Assembly (NCBI RefSeq): GCF_004210375.1
Contig: NC_134834.1
Coordinates: 137,921,009 to 137,985,008, forward strand
Direction: 5' to 3'
Source: Tachypleus tridentatus
Taxonomy: Eukaryota > Arthropoda > Merostomata > Xiphosura > Limulidae
Length of the DNA: 64,000 bases
Of the stretch, positions 48,175-56,780 are shown piece by piece (the first letter of the stretch is position 1; each line of letters opens with the position of its first letter). The translations under genes and the position numbers were made by a program. The notes under the pieces are model-generated. The model was not told the DNA's origin. It worked only from the letters and a program-made list of their open reading frames with translations, and searched no databases.

Positions 48175-48293
48175 CGGAATAGTGGGATTGACCGACACGT
48201 TATAACGCCCCCACGTTTGGTACAACGGGGATTCAAACCCGCGACCCTCGGATTACGAGTTGGATGCCTTAACCACCTGGCCATGCCTGGCCT
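48175..48293 (-). repeat. SINE family A, 5' half in inverted orientation
   Basis: Reverse-strand head and first body part: from GGCCAGGCATGGCCAGGTGG at the right to CAATCCCACTATTCCG at the left. The break point, CACTATTCG, is where the plus-strand 3' half at 48420 begins. Confidence 0.85.
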
Positions 48294-48419
48294 TCCTTTT
48301 ATGAAAAGTTGTTTTATGTGTTAAAATGAAATCAATGGAAAGAGCAGTTGCTTTCTGCAGTATTTTAACTTTCTTTTCATTCAAGTAGCATTTGAGGTCC
48401 TCACTTGTACACTGTTTAA

Positions 48420-48561
48420 ATTCGTCGGTAAAAGGGTAGCCTAAGAGTTGGCGGTGGGTGGTGGTGACTAATTGCCTTCCCTCTAGTCTTACACTACTAA
48501 ATTAAGGACGGATAGCACAGATAGCCCTCGTATAGCTTTGCGCGACATTCAAAATAAACCA
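48420..48561 (+). repeat. SINE family A, 3' half
   Basis: Starts ATTCGTCGGTAAAAGGGTAG and runs through GTGGTGACTAATTGCCTTCC to GCGCGACATTCAAAATAAAC. Complementary in extent to the inverted 5' half at 48175-48293; the two are separated by about 126 bp. Confidence 0.88.
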
Positions 48562-48594
48562 AATCTTAAAAAGTAATTCCTGTCATCTTAGTAT

Positions 48595-49137
48595 AAACCC
48601 GTATTTGTTCAACCCACTAAATTTAAAGATTCTTATAGAAATCCAGCTGCTAATGACACTGCTAATCCCATACCAATACGTATTCTACATGGTACTGGGG
48701 ATATTCAGTCATTGTTTTTAGAAGGAATATTGCTTTTGAATTCGAGTTTTGCCACTGGAAAGTCTGTTATTGCTCAGGGTATAAGGGTAGCTTTGTTTAA
48801 TGTTCCTTTTCGTAACATTTATTTAACATCAGACCTAGTTTCGAGACCAGTTAAGGGTGTATCATTATTGTTTGGAAACAATTTGGCTGGAGGAAAATGA
48901 AAAGTTGTTGCTGAAGCTCATATGGTTTGTGAGCTGATTTCTATTTCATTTAAAGATGATAATGTTGTTGAAGAGAATCCAGACATGTTTTCTTCGTTTG
49001 CTGTGACTCGAGCTCAGGCTAAGAAATTAAGTAAAAAACAAATAACAAACAGGTGTTCAGACGACGACATTATAAATTTATATCAGACATTTTTTATGAT
49101 CGACGAGGATTTCGTAAATAATTTTCCTACTGAGTGA
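48595..49137 (+). pseudogene. Ty3/Gypsy-type polyprotein fragment (protease-to-RT linker)
   Basis: One frame from about 48595 to a TGA at 48898 and, past it, an open stretch to 49137. It carries TGDIQSLFLEGILLLNSSFA, then YLTSDLV and KGVSLLFGNNLAGGK, which corresponds to the GVxxLLGNDLAGGKV motif of Gypsy polyproteins between protease and reverse transcriptase. Then comes MFSSFAVTRAQAKKLSKKQ, matching the FPxCAVTRAxARK segment that follows it. The protease active site, reverse transcriptase and integrase are absent, and the frame is broken by the TGA after GGK. It follows immediately on the SINE 3' half. A short dead relic. Confidence 0.75.
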
Positions 49138-49375
49138 CAATCATGACAGTGAGTAATTAGGCTCACCTGTTGAAGATGTTTTCTACAGGTATACGAATCG
49201 CCGAGCGATATAAGGATGTACAAACCTCTTCACTATTTAAATATTCGTCGCAAAATTCCCACTTATTTTCTAAATTTGTAGAAAGTTCTCGAGTGTATGA
49301 ATGAGCAAAATACGTTGTACATTGTTGCCAACTGAAATTTCTAGAACCTCGCCTTAACATTAATAAATTGGCACG

Positions 49376-49870
49376 CTGTAAGACAGTTTTTTATATATTG
49401 TTAGTTTGCAACAGTTAGTATATTTTAAACAATAAACGATGCTCTACCTGTGATAAACGCTTGTTAATTGGGAACTATAGATATTTAACCAGGAATATTT
49501 ATAGATTTCGAACATTATAAACCGTTTAACATCAGTGAATTAACTTCTGACGGACATTAGTATTCCTACGAGGACATTAGATATCTTCGTCGGAGAAAAA
49601 TTAGTTTGTAACCAGCCAAGAATAAAGAGCTAGCCATTTAGAGAAGTGTAACAATATCAACTCAGAATTAATGTGCTCGTCGTGGACTCGGATCATCGAT
49701 AAAATATTCAGTTCTAGACCAGACTGTCTATATTTATACAACTCTTGTACTTGTGCCAATATTTGTAATAACTATTTGTAAGAACCATTAACATCAATTG
49801 TATTGTTCTTTGTATATTAAAATACATCGATAAAAATATATTGAAATATTAAATATATTAACATTTCGGA
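49376..49870 (+). repeat. possible solo or residual LTR
   Basis: Begins TGTAAGACAGTTTTTTATAT downstream of the Gypsy fragment. It contains a polyadenylation-like stretch GTATTGTTCTTTGTATATTA, then AAATACATCG. The start word recurs, diverged, at about 48121-48165 (GAGACAGTATTTTTTTACAT, then TGTTGGTTTGCTACAGTTAA), as expected for a repeated terminal sequence. No paired CA end or target duplication was confirmed. Confidence 0.35.
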
Positions 49871-50484
49871 TTATGTGAAAACGTAATACATAATAAAGTG
49901 TATTTTGAAAGTCTTGCGTCAGAAGAATACAGTGTCAGAGTAGTATGGGTTGTTTAAACAATAATTATTAGTACGATGGATTCAATGCAATGTTTACACA
50001 TTCCTGAAAGTTGCTACGGGTTTTATTTTGACATCACTGTTATTTCATTAATTTCCAATATATTTTAAAAGTAATTTCTTGATGTTTTTTTCAAAGGAAT
50101 GGTATCAGCATCACAGAAGAAAATATAAGTAACATATTCTTCGAGCAAATAATGAAAAAGAGAAGGATCCATTAACAGACAAAAACAATCAGGTAGCATG
50201 AATAAAACTAACAATAAAAAGGAAAGTAATATTCTACTTCAACACGTGTATAATGAACTCGCTCCATGAACTTTAGAAATGGCAACTTTTTCGTTCACAT
50301 ATAATAGAATTAAGCCGACAATAAAGTCATGACCAGATCAAAAAATTTGCCTATATATATAAAGCAATAGTTAACAAACTTTACCCAACTTTGTATTTTT
50401 CACGTTTACGGACTGTAGCATTATGTATCAAAATACATTTGCAAATAATGAAGTAAATGATAATACTGTTACTTATTTCTTCAG
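49871..50484. other. 3' end of intron 2, no feature seen
   Basis: AT-rich, ending in the acceptor TTACTTATTTCTTCAG at 50484. Confidence 0.6.
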
Positions 50485-50793
50485 ATTGCCGAAACGTATG
50501 CCTTCCTGCCGCGGGAAGCGGTAACTCACTTTCTGATGTCCTGTGTCGATTGTCAGAAAAGAATGCATGTCGGGACAGAAATTGGCGGAAAGAGTGGTTC
50601 TCATGGCAACAAGGAGCATGGCGCCAGCAGCGGTAACACTTCCCCAGAGTCTGTCTCATCAGCACGTGGCGACAACAGCGCTACACCCTTAACAATAGAC
50701 ATTGATTACAGCCTGCCAATAACGACAACGTATTTGAAACGTATGCGAAGTCTAGGTTATACTGAAGAAGAAGCTTTGAATTTTGATGGGGAG
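50485..50793 (+). CDS. NOL4: NOL4-like protein, coding exon 3 (residues 190-292)
   Basis: 103 codons between TTATTTCTTCAG|ATT and GAG|GTAAGT (50794), phase 0. The product begins IAETYAFLPREAVTHFLMSC, then VDCQKRMHVG. This matches the vertebrate NOL4 SESYAFLPREAVTRFLMSCS-ECQKRMH block, including the CxxC-type pair at residues 209 and 212. It continues through a Gly/Ser-rich linker (SGSHGNKEHGASSGNTSPES) to IDYSLPITTTYLKRMRSLGY, matching vertebrate IDYNMPITMAYMKHMK, and an acidic end TEEEALNFDGE. GC content is higher than in the surrounding intron. Minus-strand open frames over it are shadows. Identification is strong. Confidence 0.95.
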
Positions 50794-50967
50794 GTAAGTA
50801 TTGTGATAAAGGATTGCATCTCACCTGTAGAATTTTTTATCAAATAACATATATTTGATCACTGATACTTACAACATCATTACAATGTGATGTATAAAAT
50901 ATTGCTGTTATCACTATCAAAAGTTGACGTGAGTAGTAGTCACTGAAAATTAACTACTCATATTTGA

Positions 50968-51010
50968 GAAAATATTTTCTCAACCCAAACGAGCCGTTTT
51001 TGCATATACA
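50968..51010 (+). repeat. solitary arm of the 7.2-kb inverted-repeat family
   Basis: GAAAATATTTTCTCAACCCA, then AACGAGCCGTTTTTGCATAT, matches the right arm at about 7341-7376. Confidence 0.75.
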
Positions 51011-51230
51011 TTAATATTAAACCAAATATGCTGCATATTTAATAAAAACGATCCTATGATACAAGATACAAAGTGAAATTAGTTAAAAATAAGGTCATTT
51101 AAGAACTTGGCACTACTTTATGCGGATGTACACCTTGAGCCGCATATAAAAGCACGACAGTCGCAGTTAACTATCGAAAAAACATATAAACAATATACAC
51201 TCATCAATCAGAAAAAGGATTTCACATCTA

Positions 51231-51899
51231 ATGACTATAACCGGTAAACAATCGAAATGCTCACCAAACACCATTATACAAATATACAAGGCTTACATCC
51301 GTCCACTAATAGAGTACGGATGTCAAGTAACATACAATATGTCAAACAACACACTCCAAAAAATCCAAGTTCAACAGAACAGAATATTAAAATCTGCATT
51401 CAGCCTACCATCATTCACGCCAACAAATTATATACATCAAATTAGCAATTTACCAACAATAAGAGAGAGAATAACGGAAATATCACACAAATATTATCTA
51501 AAAGCAGAAAATAGATTGTTTGTTTGGAAATTTCGCACAAAGCTACTCGAGGGCTATCTGTGATAGCCGTCCCTAATTTAGCAATGTAAGACTAGAGGGA
51601 AGGCAGCTAGTCATCACCACCCACCGCCAACTTTTGGGCTACTCTTTACCAACGAATAGAGGGATTGACCGTCACATTATACACCCCCACGGCTGGGAGG
51701 GCGAGCATGTTTAGTGCGACGCGGGCGCGAACCCGCGACCCTTGGATTACGAGTCGCACGCCTTACGCGCTAGGCCATGCCGGGCCTAGAAAATAGAAAC
51801 AAACTAACGGCATCACTACACAAATTATCCAGTGCACCAACAAAATACATTTCACCTTGCAACATATTTCAAGAATCACAAATTACTCAACAAAGAATG
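51231..51899 (+). pseudogene. LINE (non-LTR retrotransposon) reverse transcriptase C-terminus, split by a SINE
   Basis: The 3' end of a non-LTR retrotransposon ORF2: IIQIYKAYIRPLIEYGCQVT is the thumb-region motif (IYKxYIRPxLEYG) of Jockey/CR1/I-like reverse transcriptases. It is followed by LQKIQVQQNRILKSAFSLPS and NLPTIRERITEISHKYYLKA. A SINE A copy interrupts at 51515. On the far side of it the same frame resumes (NKLTASLHKLSSAPTKYISP) and ends at a TAA at 51898-51900, followed by an AATAAATAAAT tail. The 5' part (endonuclease and RT palm) is missing, typical of 5'-truncated LINE copies. Apart from the SINE, the remaining frame has no stop. Confidence 0.82.
51515..51787 (-). repeat. SINE family A, full length, nested in the LINE, perfect 9-bp TSD
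   Basis: Reverse-strand copy, tail GTTTGTTTGGAAATTTCGCA on the left and head GGCCCGGCATGGCCTAGCGC on the right. Direct repeats AGAAAATAG lie at 51506-51514 and 51788-51796. Its head matches the copy at 42438 almost base for base. It is the youngest-looking SINE insertion here. Confidence 0.95.
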
Positions 51900-51929
51900 T
51901 AAATAAATAAATCCATGTCATTAACATGT

Positions 51930-52850
51930 TTTTTTTTTTTTCAGATACCGGGCACACGACAGGCAAAACTTTCGGCGCCTGTCCTGTGAAAGTGGGTTTT
52001 CTCGGGGCACTGCCGTTTCCCCCCACAGCAAAAAACTTAGGCATTGGATTTATAGATCCCAGGCAACTTTATTGCCAGACCCCGAATCGCGCCGTTTGAT
52101 TTGATTCGATTTGAATTCTATTCATGTTGACATTTGCTTGACTTCTTCCTTTCGGAACAGGTCTCGGCCTTTCTTACTGGTGCTGCCTTTGCCTCCACCC
52201 AAGACAACATTTAGAGAGACATCCTCCACCCAAAGAATTAAAAATAATAATAATAATTAATTAAAAAAAACACACAAAAAAACTTATTCCTAATAACAAT
52301 TCACGAAAGGGGACGAAGAGGAACCACAACGTTCCTGAACACCCCAGTTGGAGAGAGAACTCTTCTGATTTCTCTCTCTCTAAACTAAACCCCTGCCACG
52401 TTAGTTTGCGTTTTGCATTTTTAGTTAACTATCACCTTACTGATGTCGTGTTAATTAGTGCCTTTACCATATTGGGGGCAGGAATGTTAACTTCAAGAGG
52501 TAAGTACCTTATTTTTATTTTTTTATTTTATTTATTTATTTTTTCATATTTTTTATGTTTATCTATTTCTTATTCTTATTTTAACTTGGGAGAGCAGTCA
52601 CCTTCCCACAACTGTTTTCAGGCAATGAGGGGTGATATAGATGTGGAACGTTTTGGGATTGAACACCCACAATTCGCTCTTCTAATTTCTAAATTTCTAA
52701 TCTTCTTATGTGAGACTAGCGAATTGGAGGTTGAGACTGATAGACGTTGTATTCCCACCGCAATGTGGGTCCTATTTCCATAGTCACCTCCAAAACCTAG
52801 GATAAATTTTATAGTCCCACGTTGTAGCTTTTACCTTAGGATCGTTTTTT
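51930..52850 (-). mobile_element. unclassified GC-richer block starting at a poly(T), possible minus-strand retroelement 3' end
   Basis: After a T12 run (51931-51942) the sequence becomes GC-richer and CpG-containing (CGGGCACACGACAGGCAAAA, CTTTCGGCGCCTGTCCTGTG, TTCTCGGGGCACTGCCGTTT) up to about 52090. A Pro/Thr-rich, purine-biased stretch follows to about 52400, then less distinct sequence. Read on the minus strand, the T-run would be the poly(A) tail of a retroelement whose 3' UTR is this block. I do not recognise the family. A plus-strand frame at 52406-52783 shows no domain. Confidence 0.4.
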
Positions 52851-54129
52851 TAAAAAAAATATGCAGTGTGTTTTGTTTACTTTTAATGTGTTTTGTTTAT
52901 GGCTAAAACAATTATGGTTGTAATATAATTAATCATAAGTTGGGATTTGCTATTTTTAACGCAGCCCTTCTTCATGAATTTGTTAACTAATTTGGCTTCA
53001 TTTGGGGGTAATTATTTAATTTAACTATATATACAACAAACTGTATTCAAGAGAAAAATAATATTTATGTTGTATTGGTTACTAAACCTGTTGTCATACT
53101 ATGTATTATTCAACTTATTAAAAAGACCTGCCGCTTCGTTCGTTTTTGTAGAAAGTATCAGCGATCGTATTGTTCAAGTTTGTACCTGCTAATTAGCGTT
53201 GTAGTAACGGTTAGTAGGTTTAAGTTTTATATACCGGTCCATGTTATATAGGATCTCGTGTTCATAACTGCATCCAGTTAGTATAAATTCTAAAACATAC
53301 TTTTGTTGATGGTTATGTTTTCCACAATGTTATTTTTTCGTGATGTTTAAGTCTTTTACCAAACCCATTGTTTTGTTTGAAAGTTTCAGTTGTCCTAAGT
53401 AGACGTATTCAGTAAATGTTTATTTATAAGGCCCAGTTCACTAATCTTGTTAATTGATTTCTTTCGTATGTTTCCGTCTTCGGAGATTTTGTTTTAATAT
53501 TTTTTATTATTTGACATATCGATTCAACGCACAGGGAAGACATAGAGACTTTGGGAATGATATATGCGAGTCAGATCCAAACGTTAAACCACTATGCTAC
53601 TTTCCGTTGTACCCTAAGAATACATTCAAGGTTTGATAATATTCTGTCCATCATTTCGCCAGTAATAAGTGGTCAAATACGCACATAAATATACACGATT
53701 TTCTAAAGTAATAGTTTATATAATAATTGGATATTTAACCACTTCTCAAAGTAATCTTTCACAAATTGATAGGAAAAATCTACTTCATTTAACGTCACGA
53801 GCACGTGGTTTATAAATTGACGCATAGTGGCAGTGAAGAAAGAAAAATCACTTTTGGCTTTCTTAATCATTTGTTGTAATTCATAGTTTGTACACAACCT
53901 TTAATAGTTTATATGATGGTAAGACAGTTTTCGTTTGTGCATAGATTGGCTCACAGAAAGTTTTTGTTTATCTATGATTCTACTGCCAATTGTCGTGAAT
54001 ATTTAGATTTGTTTTGGGACTGGTTACGAAGATCTAATTACCAAATAAAACTGATTAGTGGAAATAAACACAAAAATATTCCTGTTCCTTGGGGACATCT
54101 TGTTAAATGTTATGGAAACCCTGTATTTT
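52851..54129. other. intron 3 sequence, no feature seen
   Basis: Open frames at 53454-53636, 53703-53897 and 53913-54161 have no recognisable domain. Confidence 0.45.
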
Positions 54130-54285
54130 CAAGACGGCTGGTATGGGTATTAAATCTTTAATTAAAATAAAATACAGAACAACGTTTCGACCTTCTTAGA
54201 TCATTTTCAGGTTAACAAAGAAGGTCGAAACGTTCTTCTGTACTTTATTGTAATTAAAGATTTAATACCTACGCTAGCCATCTTG
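54130..54285. repeat. inverted repeat (35-bp arms) with paired hammerhead-like cores
   Basis: Outer arms 54130-54164 (CAAGACGGCTGGTATGGGTA, then TTAAATCTTTAATTA) and 54251-54285 are reverse complements with about four mismatches. Inside, AACGTTTCGACCTTCTTAGA and AAAGAAGGTCGAAACGTTCT form a second nested inverted repeat around TCAGGTTAAC. It is the most symmetrical member of the family also seen at 28071, 40185 and 61229. Confidence 0.65.
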
Positions 54286-54482
54286 AGAATACATTGTGCA
54301 AACCCTGTACACTGTCAACCTTATACAAGTAATTATGCAGCTTATTTATGAAAACAATGATTTTTGTTTTGCTTATTATTACTCAAAACATCTAATGAAT
54401 ACTCTTATTCATTCACAGATTTGCGTTCTTCTTTTCAATAATGCATTCCACCAGATTAAAATCAGACTATTTCTTACAAACT

Positions 54483-54741
54483 TTGGTTTATTTTGAATTT
54501 CGCGCAAAGCTGCACGAGAGCTATCGGCGCTGGCCGTCCTTAATTTAGTAGTGTAAGACTAGAGGGAAAGCAGCTAGTCATCACCACCCACTGCTAACTC
54601 TTGGGCGACTCTTTTACCAACGACTAGTTGGATTGACCGTAACATAATAACACCTCCATGGCTGAAAGAGCGAGTATGTTTGATGTGACGGGAATTCGAT
54701 AACGAATCAAGTGCCTTAACCATCTGGCCGTAACGGGCCCA
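54483..54741 (-). repeat. SINE family A, 12-bp TSD (one mismatch)
   Basis: Reverse-strand copy, GAATTTCGCGCAAAGCTGCA at the left to a GGGCCCGTTACGGCCAGATG head at the right. A deletion removes part of the B-box region. Flanks TTCTTACAAACT (54471-54482) and TTCTTGCAAACT (54742-54753). Confidence 0.9.
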
Positions 54742-55116
54742 TTCTTGCAAACTATGTTATATAATAATGCAAGTCAAGAGGATAATATGATCGCTTGTAA
54801 TAAATATTTTTCAGCAAAAACACCTTCATTTTAACGTTTTATACGTTTTTTTGATCATTTACACTTTCTAGATATCTTTCGAAAATTGATAATATGTAAA
54901 TTACAAATTATTCATTTTCTGACTGAGAAATATCTAAAATTAATATAAACAAGCTGATTTTTCAACGTAATTCTAAAATGTTTCTTACGGTACTTTTGTA
55001 GTGAAACGATACAATCTTTATTTTTAATATAAACTTAAAACAATAAAATGTGGGCTGAACCTATCGTAGAATTTTGGATTTCAGGTCTGATACGGTAGAG
55101 TGGCAGCTTAAGTTCT

Positions 55117-55365
55117 GTGGTGAGGTGAGCGGTAAAGGTGCTGTTGACAGGCTGTCTTCACCAAGGTCAGTAGTTCAAAGTTAGGGACGGCGGCAGATAA
55201 CCTTAGTAGTTTTGTTGTTGTTGTTTTGAATTAAGCACAAAGCTACACAATGGGCTATCTGTGCTGTGCCCTCCACGGCTATCGGAATCCGGATTTTAGC
55301 GTTGTAAGTCCACAGACATACTGCTGAACCACTAGGGGGCAGTAGTTTTGCTAGAAATACAAAAT
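55117..55365 (+). repeat. SINE family A, old copy split by a SINE B insertion
   Basis: Diverged plus-strand body (GTTGACAGGCTGTCTTCACC, then AAGTTAGGGACGGCGGCAGA, then TAACCTTAGTAGTTTTG) resumes after the SINE B as CTAGAAATACAAAAT, the GCGCGAAATTCAAAA tail of family A. Confidence 0.65.
55215..55340 (-). repeat. SINE family B, full length, perfect 10-bp TSD, nested
   Basis: Reverse-strand copy: TTGTTTTGAATTAAGCACAA at the left, GTAAGTCCACAGACATACTG, and the CTGCCCCCTAGTGGTTCAGC head at the right. Flanks AGTAGTTTTG lie at 55205-55214 and 55341-55350. It sits in the tail of an older SINE A, so it post-dates it. Confidence 0.92.
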
Positions 55366-56766
55366 ACACATACTTAAAGCGACATATAGCGCACGCTATT
55401 ATATTTTCACATCTTTGGATTGATTACACCATAGGCTTTAGTATAAACTTTCGTCGATATAGTGGGTATATATATTTTATATATTTGGCATGAACAAGGC
55501 CTATATGTAGGTTATAAATAATATAAATCCACATACTGACCTTGAGTATGCAACCTATACTAAAAATGTTTTATTATTTCTAAAATTAAAAAAAATGCGT
55601 AACTGATTAATATAAAAATCAAAATCAGGTAATTAGATAAATGAAAGAAATAAACAAATACAAGCGCAATAACAAAGCGGTAATTTAGATTGACTTTTAT
55701 GGCCCTAAAGCTATTTCAAAATGAAGTAAAATTCATTCCATGCACAAGACGAAACAAGAATGCAAAAAGCCATATACACAAGAACTCTCCTTAAACAGTA
55801 CCGTGATCACAGTACTACATCTTTCTGCGTCATTATATTACATACCTTGCTTGACCTTTAACCCTCTATTTCTAACCCATTATTAATTTGCATTACTTAC
55901 ATATTTTGGCATATCATGAAATGCTGTACAAGTGTGAAGATCTTCTTCGCTTTAAAAGCTAGTTCGAATGCTTATAATTGTGGATTTGTTATTATTGTAA
56001 ATTCCCGCCAATCTCTCCCCCTCCTTTTCAATAGTAGGTTAAAGATTTTGTGTCTAATTTTCAGGAACAGTACTGTAAAGTTTGAATTATACAAACACAT
56101 CATAACTTAAATTAAATATTCTTAAAGTGATCAAAAATACAAAAATTATTTTATAATCATCTAAGCTCATGTGCAAAAATCCTTTTATACACCACAACTC
56201 GTTTTCTCGACGAAATGTAAAGGCCCGTTGAACTGAGACAGGTGTCAAAAAATCTTATTTTATGTATGTATTTTAATGAGCTATTACTTGAACACTACCT
56301 CAATTGCTAACGTTCGGTCATTCGTATTGCCAGTACCTCATTGTTAACTTGCTTTCCTTTTTAAACGAACCCCTTAAAAACACGGTACACACTGGAAGAT
56401 ATGAAGAACAAGTTTACTTCTGTTCATAATTACTAGTTCAAGAGCCTCGAGTTTTCAATATCAGTATTTTTGCCTGAATTCGTGTTAACATTCTACTATT
56501 TGAGTGAAACGAATGTATATATTTCTTTTGAAATGAGCGAATCATGTCAAACCTTTTAATGACCATGATGCTAATTTCCTCCTGTCCAATCATGTATTGT
56601 TCGTAAACGTCTCAGTGACTGACTGCCTTGTCTATCACACAAATCGTTCTAAGAAGTTACAATTTTAGGTGTATGTGTCACTGGAAGGCCATTACTCTGC
56701 ATCATTTAATCACGAAACGAGTCGTGGCTGTGTGGGGACGATTAAGGAACCATTTATCTTGATATC
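55366..56766. other. intron 3 sequence, no feature seen
   Basis: AT-rich. The frame at 55916-56110 has no recognisable domain. Confidence 0.5.
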
Positions 56767-56780
56767 GTTACCATGGTAAC
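56767..56780. promoter_or_regulatory. perfect RFX X-box palindrome GTTACCATGGTAAC (candidate)
   Basis: Exact match to the RFX consensus GTNRCC-N(0-3)-RGYAAC and perfectly palindromic. It lies in intron 3. A one-base variant, ATTGCCATGGTAAC, occurs at 61529-61542. Motif evidence only. Confidence 0.35.

Noticed and set aside
50381..50665. 94-codon minus-strand open frame
   Set aside because: Antisense shadow of NOL4-like exon 3, which has clear homology and splice sites.
51231..51445. second overlapping plus-strand open frame (51257-51445)
   Set aside because: Shadow of the LINE reverse-transcriptase frame, which carries the IYKAYIRPLIEYG motif.
51931..52506. apparent exon bounded by a T-rich CAG acceptor and a GAG|GTAAGT donor
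   Set aside because: The content has stops in every frame across its length and looks like a retroelement 3' region; it also has no NOL4 similarity and is not needed to join exons 3 and 4.
52406..52783. 125-codon plus-strand open frame
   Set aside because: Hydrophobic stretch comes from a T-rich run; no recognisable domain and no supporting homology.
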